Part shown: in pieces, positions 41,964 through 52,754 of the stretch
Position numbering within the stretch: the stretch's first letter is position 1
How the letters are laid out: every line of letters starts with the position of its first letter
From: JAFEBO01 sp036392375
GTDB lineage: Bacteria > Planctomycetota > Phycisphaerae > Phycisphaerales > UBA1924
Length of the DNA stretch: 64,000 bases
NCBI GenBank assembly: GCA_036392375.1
Contig: DASVYC010000026.1
Location: 62,001-126,000, forward strand
Direction of reading: 5' to 3'
Program-made: the position numbers and the translations under genes
Notes under the pieces: generated by a model
What the model saw: the letters and a program-made list of their open reading frames with translations, nothing else
What the model was told of the DNA's origin: nothing
Database searches by the model: none

Positions 41964-43886
41964 TCAGCGCTGGCTGACGACCTTGTTGCCCTGCATCTGA
42001 GAGGTCACGAAGCGCTCCAGGTCCGCCAGGCGTGCCTTGAGGTCCTTGGTCTCGGCCTCGAGCTCCGCGATGCGACCCGCATCGGGCGCGGTCTCGGCCG
42101 CCTTAGCGGTGTGCGATGCGTTGACGACGGCCGCGTTCTGCATGCGGTCGGCGACGTTGCCGAAGTCTTCCGCCGACCCGCCGTACCACATCGGACGCAC
42201 CAGGATCATGATCTTGCCCGGCTGGCTCGCATCCTCCATTGCGATGCCCAGCGACATGCCCGGGCCCGTCTGCTTCATCGCGTGCCCCTTGGTCGGGCTG
42301 CTGGTGACGCGGTCGCCGGCCTTGATCACGCCGTACTGCGTATCAACCTTGCACGGCACGCGCCCGAGCATCGCGATCGGCCTCCACTCCTGCTTCATGC
42401 GGGTCGTGAGCATCTCCCCGACCATCGCCACGCCCTTGTGATCGCCGGCATAGAAGAGCTGCTCCTGCACCGCCGCGAGATCCGCGTCGGCTTCCTGCAC
42501 CGCGCTCACGCCCATGCCGCAGGTGAACGCCGGCTTGGTCGAGACCACGCCCAGGAGCATCGACTGCCCGGCCTGCGTGGTGAGCTCCACGTGCTCCTTG
42601 TTCGCGCCGCCCACGGCGAGCGCGACCACGTCGCCCGGCTCCATGTCCATCTCGTGCGCCACCGGGCGGAACGCCTCGGCGAAGTCGAACGCGTTGGTGG
42701 TCACGCCGGCGTCGAGCTCCAGGTTCGCCTCGTCGGTGCTCTGCAAACGCAATAGCGGCGTGCCGAAGATGTCCGCGGCGTTGGCGTTCACGCTCAACAC
42801 GCCCGCGTTGCCGCCGCCCTCGTTGTTGTCGGAATCAATGCGGATCGTGATGCTGCCCGTCGACTGGATATCGGCGACGCCGTCCGGGTCCTCAACCGTG
42901 AGGTTGCCCTGCACCAGCAACGCGTCGCTCATCACAAACTTGTCCACCGAATCGTCCCAGCGGATGTTCTCGCCCGTGTCGCTGGCGTCCTCGCGGAAGT
43001 AGATGACGCCGTCGCCCTCGGCCAGGCCCGACCGCAAACGGATGTCGCCCTGCGAGATCAGGTTGCTGGCGACCTCGATGTCCCCTCCCACAAACACGTC
43101 GGCGATGTTGTTCATCGCGCCGGAGGTGGATGCTTGCGTGCCAAAGCGGTTGAACAGCTCACCCGTGATCGAAGTCGAACCCACGGTCAACGGTCCCGAA
43201 GCGGCCAACGAGTCGCTGAACTCGAACCGGTCATCCGAGTCATCCCACACCAGCCACTCTGCGATCGGATCACCCCCGTTGGAGAAGTAAATGTTCTGAT
43301 CGATCTCGCCAAACCCCGTCGGGGTCATCACCAGCGTCCCTTGCAGGATGGTGCGGTCCGCGTTGCTATCGCCCAGGAACAGGTCGAGCGAATCGCCCGC
43401 GATCGTGACTGACGAACTCACTCCATCGACCGCGAGCACGCTGCCCGAGACGATCGTGGTGTCCGCCAAGCTGTGAGCCCGATCCGCGTTGACCGCGGCG
43501 GGGGCCGCCAGCAGCCTCGTGCGAGGCGAGACCGGCGTGCCGTTCACTTCGACCTGGACGTACAGCGTCGAGAAGGTCTTGAACACGTCCGCGAGGTCCG
43601 TGTACACCCCGCCGCTCGGGCCGTCAGTGACGGCCGCGCCCAGCGAGGTCGTGAACACGCCGCCCGTGACCGTGGTCCCCGGCTTGCTGGTGTTGCAGAT
43701 CTCGGTGCCGCCGAACGGCACGCTGAAGAACCGGAAGACCAGGTTGTACGAACCGTTGGCGTTCCCGCCGTTGTCGGTCAGACGACCCTGATACGTAATC
43801 TCGCCCGACGGCGGAACCGCCGTGGCCAGACCCGCCACCGCGACCATCAACGCTGCACCCGCGCGAACCATGCTTCGACGAATCAT
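41964..43886 (-). CDS. Secreted fibre-like protein with YQGRL domain and Peptidase_G2-like C-terminal region
   Basis: 640 residues from ATG 43886, preceded by AAGGAG at 6 bases. Signal peptide MIRRSMVRAGAALMVAVAGLATA. YQGRL domain at residues 30-130 (GEITYQGRLTDNGGNANGSYNL). A long repetitive beta region follows (SGPLTVGSTSITGELFNRFG; SNLISQGDIRLRSGLAEG; DALLVQGNLTVEDPDG) with the look of a triple-stranded fibre shaft. The C-terminal part (FDFAEAFRPVAHEMDMEPGDVVAL...VPCKVDTQYGVIKAGDRVTSS) resembles the D-Y/F-A-E domain of tail-spike autoproteolytic modules rather than S74, and a short coiled coil ends the chain (RIAELEAETKDLKARLADLERFV). Exported, probably trimeric, function unknown. Confidence 0.75.
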   Translation of the reverse strand: MIRRSMVRAGAALMVAVAGLATAVPPSGEITYQGRLTDNGGNANGSYNLVFRFFSVPFGGTEICNTSKPGTTVTGGVFTTSLGAAVTDGPSGGVYTDLADVFKTFSTLYVQVEVNGTPVSPRTRLLAAPAAVNADRAHSLADTTIVSGSVLAVDGVSSSVTIAGDSLDLFLGDSNADRTILQGTLVMTPTGFGEIDQNIYFSNGGDPIAEWLVWDDSDDRFEFSDSLAASGPLTVGSTSITGELFNRFGTQASTSGAMNNIADVFVGGDIEVASNLISQGDIRLRSGLAEGDGVIYFREDASDTGENIRWDDSVDKFVMSDALLVQGNLTVEDPDGVADIQSTGSITIRIDSDNNEGGGNAGVLSVNANAADIFGTPLLRLQSTDEANLELDAGVTTNAFDFAEAFRPVAHEMDMEPGDVVALAVGGANKEHVELTTQAGQSMLLGVVSTKPAFTCGMGVSAVQEADADLAAVQEQLFYAGDHKGVAMVGEMLTTRMKQEWRPIAMLGRVPCKVDTQYGVIKAGDRVTSSPTKGHAMKQTGPGMSLGIAMEDASQPGKIMILVRPMWYGGSAEDFGNVADRMQNAAVVNASHTAKAAETAPDAGRIAELEAETKDLKARLADLERFVTSQMQGNKVVSQR

Positions 43887-44124
43887 GCTGATCTCCTTTT
43901 GCTCTGCCGACGCTCACGCGGCGGCCCCTTCCTCCGCCCGACATCACCACCCCGGCGGCCGGTTGAGACTACCGGACCGGACCCATCCGAACAACAACAA
44001 AATGACCGACACTTGCGGACCGGACACCTGTCCGAGGGCCGCGGCACGCCCGCGTCCCCGCCCGCACGCCCTCCTCCGTGCCCTGATCGGTTCGGTTCAC
44101 ACCGCAGAGTGACGCGAGACGCCG

Positions 44125-45210
44125 CTACCGGTCGCGCCAAACGCGCTCAAAAATCTCCACCGCTTTCGCCTCGAACGGCTCCACCTCGCGGTAATCCGGC
44201 AGCATTTCATCCCCCGCACGGGCCCGCGCCTCGGGCGGCAGCTCGATCCGCGGCAGGCCCCCGGCCTCGCTCGGCTGCAACGCCTGGTGCGTCCGTAACA
44301 ACAACGTCTGCACCTCGTCGCTCAGCAGATGCGACACGAACCGCGACGCCAACGCCCGCTGCTCCTCGCTCGCGTCCTGCCGCGCCACCACCGCCACAAC
44401 ATGCGGCATCATGAGCACCGGGCCCGCGCCGTCGCCGGCCTTCGAGACCCCAATGTCCGCCGTCCCGCCCCGCGCGCTCACCGCCCAACCCTGCTGCCGC
44501 CCCGACTCCACATCGTCGCTGTCGGTCAGCCCGGCGCTGATCTCCCCCTGCGCCACCGCTTGCACCACCATCGAGTTCCCGTCGTACACCTTGGCGCCGT
44601 TGTCACGCAGCGCGATCAGGAACTTCTGATACGCCTCCTCGCCGAACGCCGCCAGCAACGCCGCGAAATGCGTCCGCGTCGTCCCGAACTGCGGCCGCGC
44701 CAACCCGACCTTGCCCTTGAGCTCCGGCGCGAGCAGATCGCCCAGCCGCCGTGGCTCCTCGCCGGCCTTGAACCGCAGCTTGTGGTACACGATCACCCGC
44801 GCTCGGTATCCCAGCGGCACCCATTGGGCCGGCACCGCTTTGCCCTGCCTGTCCGCGATCGCGAGGTTGCCCAGCACACCTTCTTTCGCAAGCCGCACCA
44901 CACCCACGGGCTCACTGGCCCAGAACAGATCCGCCTTGGGCGCGTCCTTCTCATCGAGCAGCTTGCGCACCAGGCCGAAGGTCTTGGTCGCCTCGGTGTC
45001 GGGCACGACTTCGACCTTCGCGCCGCTGGCGGCCTCGAAGGTCTGGATCACTGGGCGGTAAAGGGCATCATCGGCGGAGACGTACAGAACGATCCGCGAC
45101 GGCTTGGCCTGCCCCCTTGCAGCGGAAGCCGGCTCTCGACCGCAGGACACGCTTGCGATCGCCATCAGCACCATCAGCGGCACAACCAGCAGATTCGGAG
45201 CGATCGCCAT
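44125..45210 (-). CDS. Extracellular solute-binding lipoprotein, Fe(III)/ABC-type (family 1)
   Basis: 361 residues from ATG 45210, with GGGAGG about 10 bases upstream. MAIAPNLLVVPLMVLMAIASVSCG is a lipoprotein signal with lipobox SVSC. The fold resembles FutA/FbpA iron-binding proteins: RIVLYVSADDALYRPVIQTFEAASGAKVEVVPDTEATKTFGLVRKLL, ADLFWASEPVGVVRLAKEGVL, PLGYRARVIVYHK, GLARPQFGTTRTHFAALL, and GLTDSDDVESG. Tyrosines used for iron are not clearly conserved, so the ligand may differ. No permease or ATPase gene is adjacent, so the transporter partners must lie elsewhere or the protein acts alone. Confidence 0.8.
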   Translation of the reverse strand: MAIAPNLLVVPLMVLMAIASVSCGREPASAARGQAKPSRIVLYVSADDALYRPVIQTFEAASGAKVEVVPDTEATKTFGLVRKLLDEKDAPKADLFWASEPVGVVRLAKEGVLGNLAIADRQGKAVPAQWVPLGYRARVIVYHKLRFKAGEEPRRLGDLLAPELKGKVGLARPQFGTTRTHFAALLAAFGEEAYQKFLIALRDNGAKVYDGNSMVVQAVAQGEISAGLTDSDDVESGRQQGWAVSARGGTADIGVSKAGDGAGPVLMMPHVVAVVARQDASEEQRALASRFVSHLLSDEVQTLLLRTHQALQPSEAGGLPRIELPPEARARAGDEMLPDYREVEPFEAKAVEIFERVWRDR

Positions 45211-45311
45211 GCGCACGGGCACCTCCCGTCCAGACTGTACCAACGCCTCCTGCGCACGAATAAGCCGCCGACGAGGGGCGGCTCTTTCGCTTCGGGGGTT
45301 GCCGAGAAGGC

Positions 45312-45720
45312 TCAGCACTTGCGATGCAGGGCCGCGAGTCCCAGCAGGCCGAGGCACGAGGCGGCACCGGGCGCGGGGATCAGGACGATGTTGCCCCGCA
45401 GCTCGCCGGAGCCATTGGCGGCGCTGTGGATATTGATGTAGAAACGGCCGTCGAAGAGGGCGGCAACGTCGCTGGAGTTGAAGTTGACCGAGCCGAGGAA
45501 CCCGCCGCAGGAGGCGCTGTTGTTCCAGCCGGGGAGGTTGTCCAGGCCGTACTGCTCCGAGGGGTTCTGGGTGAACGACGCGATGCCACCGTTGGTGGTC
45601 GGGCCGTGGATGTGGCGCTGCCCCAGCCGACGTTGATCCTGAGCGAACGCGTGACGTCGTCAAAGACCAGCGCTAGCACACATCCCGCCGCTGACGCCCG
45701 CGTTTGTTTCTCCAAGCGCA
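45312..45720 (-). pseudogene. Broken CHRD-domain protein with PEP-CTERM-like tail
   Basis: Reading leftward from about 45630 to TGA 45312-45314 gives RHIHGPTTNGGIASFTQNPSEQ...NFNSSDVAALFDGRFYINIHSAANGSGELRGNIVLIPAPGAASCLGLLGLAALHRKC. This is the C-terminal part of a CHRD domain (HIHGP; YINIHSAANGSGELRG) followed by a PAPGA-type PEP-CTERM tail like the one at 33240-33971. The upstream piece of the domain (LVFDDVTRSLRINVGW, about 45625-45675) is in another frame, and the residues normally joining the two are missing. No signal peptide remains in frame. At least one deletion with frameshift has broken the gene. The ClpC-side flank shows no further homology. Confidence 0.7.
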
Positions 45721-45732
45721 CGCTGCGTTCAT

Positions 45733-46226
45733 CCTCCCGGGCGACAGCAACAGATGTCCAACCATCCTGCGACGCCTGTAGCAGCCCCCATGAGGCGGGT
45801 GCTGCTTTTCCTGCGGGCCGCTGCCACTTCGGCAGCGCCGGTTGCCGTGGCAAGCGGCCAACCCCGTTTCTGACCCGCCAACGCGGGCCGACAGCGCGTT
45901 GCGGCGTTGCATACCCAGCATCCAAGTTCTACCGATCGGCATGGCTCGTGCTGCCGATACAAGTGGAATGGATCCGCTTCGTGGTCGGACGGTCGCGGGT
46001 TGGTGCGCTTGGTGCGAACCAAACGAAATGCGATCATCAGGCTTCGTTGCGGTTCCGGTGCTCCAACGGTCAATCTCGTCAAAGGTTTTCCGGCAAGGCA
46101 CTTACGACGCACCCGAGGCAATCACCTCGATTCTCCCGAAGCGGGGAGCCCCGGCGTGCGAATAAAGATGTGGGACGTTGCGCCCCGCTCGCCGCGGAAA
46201 GCACACACTCCCCGTGGAGTCCAGAG
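45733..46226. other. Roughly 490-base non-coding gap before clpC with two hairpins
   Basis: No convincing gene is seen. A hairpin at 45780-45806 (AGCAGC-CCC with GGG-T-GCTGCT) followed by TTTT on the plus strand looks like a terminator. A second at 45819-45837 pairs CGCTGCC with GGCAGCG. The rest has mixed composition, less GC-rich than the coding regions, and should hold the clpC promoter. I found no CIRCE-type inverted repeat. A small RNA ending at 45809 is possible. Confidence 0.4.
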
Positions 46227-48839
<2,613 letters not shown>

Positions 48840-48867
48840 GGGCCCATCACGACTCCCCGCCTTTCCC

Positions 48868-48894
48868 AAGGCCCCGCTCCCGCGGGGCCTTTTT
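48868..48894 (+). terminator. Rho-independent terminator of clpC
   Basis: A 10-bp stem AAGGCCCCGC (48868-48877) with GCGGGGCCTT (48882-48891), loop TCCC, followed by a T-run through 48894, 29 bases after the clpC stop. Confidence 0.92.
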
Positions 48895-48959
48895 CGTGGG
48901 TGCGGCGGAGCGCCGATGCCATCGTCGCGCCCCCGGCCCCTGCATCGCTACGGTTCGGC

Positions 48960-49901
48960 GTGCCCCCCCTAGTGCTGCAGACCGAGGAGCTCGACCCCGC
49001 GCCCGCCGCGTGGCTGAGCGAGCGCGCCCGGCTGGTGAGGTCGGCGGAGGGCGACGCGGACTTTGCCGCGCTGCTCGCCGAGGCTGAGGCCCTGGTCGTT
49101 CGTACCTACACCCAGGTGAACGACGCGCTGCTCGACCGCGCCCCGCGCGTGCGCGCCGTCGGCCGGGCCGGCGTGGGGCTCGACAACATCGACCTGGAGG
49201 CCTGCCGCCGCCGCAATGTGCGCGTCGTCCATACGCCGGACGCCAACTCGCAGGCGGTGGTCGAGTACGTGTGGGCGCTCATCTTCGACGCGCTGCGCCC
49301 CCGGGTCTTCCTGAGCGAAGCCCTCGACAAGAAGCGCTGGGGAGAGACCCGCAAGGAGCTCCGGGCCCGCTGCCAGGTCTCCGAGTGCATCCTGGGCATC
49401 TTCGGCATGGGGCGTATCGGCCGCCGCGTCGCTCGCGTCGGCACGGCCCTAGGCGCCCAGGTGCTCTACCACGACCTGCTCGAGATCCCCGCCGCCGAGC
49501 GCAACGGAGCCACACCGGTGGCTCGTGACGTGCTGCTCCGCACCAGCGACATCCTCACGATCCACACGGACGACCGACCCAGCAACCGCGGGCTGCTCGA
49601 CGCCGCGTCGTTCGCGCTGCTCAAGCCCGACGTCACGTTCATCAACGCGGCCCGGGGACTGCTCGTGGACGCCGCCGCGTGCGCCGAGTTCTTCATCAAG
49701 CACCCCGCCGCCACCGCGATGCTGGACGTCCACGACCCCGAGCCCTTCGGGCCGACCTATCCGCTGCTCGACATCAAGAACGTCCACCTCTCGCCCCACA
49801 TCGCCGCCGCCACCGACGCCGCGCAGGTGAACATGTCCTGGGTCGTGCGCGACGTGTGGCGCGTGCTCAACAGCGAAGAGCCCCAGTTCGCCGCGGTGTG
49901 A
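48960..49901 (+). CDS. D-isomer-specific 2-hydroxyacid dehydrogenase (phosphoglycerate dehydrogenase-like)
   Basis: 313 residues from GTG 48960; GTG 48900 is in frame but sits against the clpC terminator. NAD-dependent family that reduces 2-keto acids or oxidises D-2-hydroxyacids. Visible: VRAVGRAGVGLDNIDLEACRRRNVRVVHTPDANSQAVVEY (substrate domain edge), GIFGMGRIGRRVARVGTALGAQVLYHD (Rossmann GxGxxG), NAARGLLVD (catalytic Arg), MLDVHDPEPFG (Glu), LSPHIAAATDAA (His). SerA-like, but without the C-terminal ACT domain. Substrate not determinable; D-3-phosphoglycerate is the leading option. Confidence 0.82.
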   Translation: MPPLVLQTEELDPAPAAWLSERARLVRSAEGDADFAALLAEAEALVVRTYTQVNDALLDRAPRVRAVGRAGVGLDNIDLEACRRRNVRVVHTPDANSQAVVEYVWALIFDALRPRVFLSEALDKKRWGETRKELRARCQVSECILGIFGMGRIGRRVARVGTALGAQVLYHDLLEIPAAERNGATPVARDVLLRTSDILTIHTDDRPSNRGLLDAASFALLKPDVTFINAARGLLVDAAACAEFFIKHPAATAMLDVHDPEPFGPTYPLLDIKNVHLSPHIAAATDAAQVNMSWVVRDVWRVLNSEEPQFAAV

Positions 49902-49906
49902 GGCCT

Positions 49907-50581
49907 CTATCTCGACGACGCCCGCAGCCTCGCCTCCAGACCCGCCTTCACCGCCGGCCACTCCGCGGCGATGATGCTGAATTGCGACGTGTCGCGCAGG
50001 TGCCCGTCGTGCATGTACAGATGGCTGCGGATGATCCCCTCGTGCTTCGCACCCAGCTTGGCGATCGCCGCGGCGCTGCGGGTGTTCCGCGCATCGCACT
50101 TGAGCTGCACCCGCACGCACCCGAGCGTCTCGAACGCGTGAGCGAGCAGCAGCAGCTTCGACTCGGGATTCACCATCGTCCCGCGGCATCGCTCGGCGTA
50201 CCACGTGTACCCGATCTCCACGCCGCGGTCCGCCTCGCGGATGTCGCAGTACGACGAGCTGCCCACGCACCGCCCGCTCGAACGCTCCACCACCGCAAAA
50301 GGCACCCGCGCCGGCGTCGCGATCGCCTCGCGGATGAACCGCTTCCAGCCGTCGAGCGTCCAGACCGGGGGCGGGCCGCGGAAATAGCGGAACGTGTCGC
50401 GCGCCGTCTCCTCGAGCAAGTCCGACGCGTGCCGCTCGTCCAACGGCTCGAGCCGGACAACTCCGCCTTCCAGCGTCGTGGGGCGCACGCGGATCGGCGC
50501 CGGCTCGCCGGAAGATATCACTGACGCGTTCGATGGCGTACCGGAGGGCGTGTTGGACGAGGCGTTCGTCATGGTGTTCAT
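49907..50581 (-). CDS. GNAT family N-acetyltransferase (RimJ/RimL-like)
   Basis: 224 residues. The family blocks are GGVVRLEPLDERHASDLLEE, FAVVERSSGRCVGSSSYCDIREADRGVEIGYTWYAERCRGTMVNPESKLLLLAHAFETLGCVRVQLKCDARNTRSAAAIAKLGAKHEGIIRSHLYMHDG, typical of RimJ/RimL-type enzymes acetylating protein N-termini or small amines with acetyl-CoA. The usual Q-R/G-x-x-G/A acetyl-CoA loop reads RCRGTMVN here. The first 30 residues are Ser/Thr/Asn-rich and disordered. Its ATG (50579-50581) overlaps the patatin stop, so both are translated from one mRNA. Confidence 0.85.
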   Translation of the reverse strand: MNTMTNASSNTPSGTPSNASVISSGEPAPIRVRPTTLEGGVVRLEPLDERHASDLLEETARDTFRYFRGPPPVWTLDGWKRFIREAIATPARVPFAVVERSSGRCVGSSSYCDIREADRGVEIGYTWYAERCRGTMVNPESKLLLLAHAFETLGCVRVQLKCDARNTRSAAAIAKLGAKHEGIIRSHLYMHDGHLRDTSQFSIIAAEWPAVKAGLEARLRASSR

Positions 50582-51876
50582 CGTTGCACCGACTCCCCCG
50601 CCGCGTCCCTCTTCTCCTGATCCACCTCTTTCTCGATGGTGAGCACCGGTTCCTCAAAGTCGCGCAGCTCCGTCCGCCAGTTCGCCGGATCCCGTCCCAG
50701 CCGGAGCCCGATGTCCGCCAGCGCGTTCATCGTTTCCTTCTTGAACGACCCTTCCACCGGCGGCACAAAGTCGTTGGGCACCGCGATGAACCGCACCTCG
50801 ATGTCCACGCCCTCCGCCCGACGCAGCAGCTCCGCCTGCGTCAGAAACGCCCGCAGGCTCGACTTGGTCGAGGAACGCGTCAGCGTCGTCAGGCTCTTGC
50901 CCATCACGTCCGGCCACGACGGCTGCACGATGCTCGGCGCATCGCCCAGCGTGTTGTTCACCACCGCCCAGAACCGCAGCTTGGGCGGCGTGCGCCCCGG
51001 GAACGTTCGCCTCCACGCGCCCAGCACCGATTGCTCGCTCCGCAGGTTCGCCCCAAGGAGCACGTTCGCCGTCGTTCCGCCGTCGACGTACAGCGTGTCG
51101 TCGATCACCACCGCGGGGAAGATCCCCGGGATTGCGGCCGATGCCATCAGGATGTCGTGGATCCGCCGCACCCCGCCGCGTTGCTCCGCGTGCTCGGCCT
51201 CTCTTCCCACCACCCACGCCCGCGGCAGGCCCAGGTCGAGATTCGTCGCCCCGATCACCAGCGCGCGGTCCTCTTTGCTCTCTTCTGCGATCCGCTCGAT
51301 CCGCTCGGGCGTCAGGTGCTCCTCCAGCTCCCGTCGCAACCCGCCCGTGTCCGTGAAGCTCTCGCGCCACGGCAGGAACACGAACCAGTCCTTGAGCACG
51401 ATCCAGCCCGACTTGGGTGCGCGGTACAGATCATCCACCACCGCCAGCGACGCGTCGTCGCCCAGAAACGCAAATGGCGCGATCAACGCACCGGTGCTCA
51501 CGCCCGTCACCACGTCGAACTTCGGCAGCGCCATGGCGCCCTGGACCTCGCGCCAGCCCTGCAGTACCCCGGCGCCGAAGGCACCCCAGTCCCCGCCGCC
51601 CGAGATCGCCAGTACATCGAGCACCGGCGGGGCGGCGTCCTCGCCGCGGGCCCGCGCCGCGTCGTACTCCCGCTGCTCGCGCTCCAGCCGGCGAACGACC
51701 TTCGACGAGACCGCGACAAAGTCGGTCCGGATCTGCTCGATCTGCGCCAAGCGTCGATCGGCGAGTTCTTCCTTGGAGAGTGCCGGCCGTGACGCCGCGC
51801 ACCCGGCGAGCGCTGCCGCCGCCCCGAGCGCCACCAATCCCGGTCCGCGCCACGACCGTCCCGATACGTTGGTCAT
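50578..51876 (-). CDS. Patatin-like phospholipase lipoprotein
   Basis: 432 residues from ATG 51876. MTNVSGRSWRGPGLVALGAAAALAGC is a lipoprotein signal. The patatin domain: oxyanion loop AISGGGDWGAFGAG near 90, nucleophile elbow VTGVSTGAL near 125, and catalytic Asp in LYVDGGTTANV near 270. These serine-Asp dyad enzymes deacylate lipids. The sequence between (RRIHDILMASAAIPGIFPAVVIDD) is a family hallmark. An N-terminal helical stretch (LSKEELADRRLAQIEQIRTDFVAVSSKVVRRLEREQREYD) may be a spacer from the membrane. It forms an operon with the GNAT gene (ATGA overlap). Confidence 0.9.
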   Translation of the reverse strand: MTNVSGRSWRGPGLVALGAAAALAGCAASRPALSKEELADRRLAQIEQIRTDFVAVSSKVVRRLEREQREYDAARARGEDAAPPVLDVLAISGGGDWGAFGAGVLQGWREVQGAMALPKFDVVTGVSTGALIAPFAFLGDDASLAVVDDLYRAPKSGWIVLKDWFVFLPWRESFTDTGGLRRELEEHLTPERIERIAEESKEDRALVIGATNLDLGLPRAWVVGREAEHAEQRGGVRRIHDILMASAAIPGIFPAVVIDDTLYVDGGTTANVLLGANLRSEQSVLGAWRRTFPGRTPPKLRFWAVVNNTLGDAPSIVQPSWPDVMGKSLTTLTRSSTKSSLRAFLTQAELLRRAEGVDIEVRFIAVPNDFVPPVEGSFKKETMNALADIGLRLGRDPANWRTELRDFEEPVLTIEKEVDQEKRDAAGESVQR

Positions 51877-51939
51877 GGTGCCGAGTGTACTGCTTGGAGG
51901 GCACTCCTCGAAGCGCACTCCTTGAAGGGCAAAAGCGCC

Positions 51940-51981
51940 GGTTCTACTTGGAGGGTTCTACTTGGACGGTTCTACTTGGAC
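51940..51981. repeat. 14-bp tandem repeat carrying the stop codon of the SRPBCC gene
   Basis: Three copies of GGTTCTACTTGGA(G/C) (51940-51953, 51954-51967, 51968-51981) with a fourth partial copy (GGTTCTTGGAAC) beyond. On the minus strand each unit encodes PSK-stop, so the gene's terminal codons are duplicated three times downstream. Confidence 0.85.
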
Positions 51982-52562
51982 GGTTCTTGGAACGACTTCG
52001 CCAGCGCGCCCAAGACGTTCGGCCACGCCTTCTCGAAGTAGCCTTGGACGTCCTTCCAGTTGCCCGAATCGCTGAAGCCGTAGTGCTGGAATCGAACCTT
52101 GGTGGCGTTCTCGCCGTCCCTGGTGAAGTGCACGACGCACCACGTGCGTTGGGCACGCTCGGCGAACTTGGGCGGCGCGTTCCAACTGAAGCTCACCATC
52201 TCGCCGGGTATGTAGCTCAGCACCTGGCACCCGTTGCTGCCGATCTTGTCGGTGCCGAAGTACACCTCCCACGCCCCGCCCACCCGCAGGTCGATGACGG
52301 CTTCGACGCCCAGGAACCGCTTCCACCCGGCGCTGGTCGTGAAGCGTTCGAAGACCTGGGCCACTGGCGCGGGCACGCTCTGCGTCACCTCAAACCCAGG
52401 CACGCTCGCGCCGCCGTTGGGAAACATGCTCGTGTCGACCGCGATCGGCTCGCCGGTCGGCCCCTTCATGGCGTTCCCCGCCGACGGCCCGAGGGCCCCG
52501 TCGCCCGCCGCCGCCAGCACGAGCCCCGCCATCACCAGCACGCCAAACGTTGTCCGCCGCAT
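51972..52562 (-). CDS. Exported SRPBCC (AHSA1/START-like) domain protein
   Basis: 196 residues from ATG 52562, with AAGGAG 7 bases upstream. Signal peptide MRRTTFGVLVMAGLVLAAAG. The helix-grip fold is suggested by VTQSVPAPVAQVFERFTTSAGWKRFLGVEAVIDLRVGGAWEVYFG, WCVVHFTRDGENATKVRFQHYGFSDSGNWKDVQGYFEKAWPNVLGALAKSFQEP, matching SRPBCC proteins that bind hydrophobic ligands. Export is unusual for this family. Two operator-like inverted repeats lie in its promoter region, and the stop codon is inside a 14-bp tandem repeat. Confidence 0.82.
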   Translation of the reverse strand: MRRTTFGVLVMAGLVLAAAGDGALGPSAGNAMKGPTGEPIAVDTSMFPNGGASVPGFEVTQSVPAPVAQVFERFTTSAGWKRFLGVEAVIDLRVGGAWEVYFGTDKIGSNGCQVLSYIPGEMVSFSWNAPPKFAERAQRTWCVVHFTRDGENATKVRFQHYGFSDSGNWKDVQGYFEKAWPNVLGALAKSFQEPSK

Positions 52563-52608
52563 CGTGATCTCCTTGTTTTTCCGTGCCTGCCACAGTCCCC
52601 GCCGAGCT

Positions 52609-52655
52609 TTGAGCGAACGCTCAAGAAGTCTATCCGATTTTGAATGATCGATCAA
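52609..52655. promoter_or_regulatory. Two operator-like inverted repeats, TTGAnnGnnCnnTCAA
   Basis: TTGAGCGAACGCTCAA (52609-52624) and TTGAATGATCGATCAA (52640-52655) share TTGA-N2-G-N2-C-N2-TCAA and lie 31 bp centre to centre, about three helical turns. They are in the divergent region between the SRPBCC gene and the phosphoesterase gene, near an AT-rich stretch. The shape fits a dimeric repressor such as a TetR protein. No regulator gene is adjacent. Confidence 0.5.
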
Positions 52656-52754
52656 GTGGCTTGTTTTTTTCGATGCACGCCCCCGTCATCAAGATGGTGT
52701 TCAGACGATCCTGTGCACAGTTGGACTCGGCAGCACGATTCCGTACTCTCCGGC

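Noticed and set aside
45324..46226. N-terminal extension of ClpC by 301 residues
   Set aside because: The family start MFERFTDRARKV is at 46227 with a Shine-Dalgarno sequence; the upstream frame crosses the antisense CHRD relic and is not protein-like.
48900..48959. Upstream GTG as start of the 2-hydroxyacid dehydrogenase
   Set aside because: It lies within six bases of the clpC terminator T-run and the added 20 residues have no similarity; GTG 48960 fits better.
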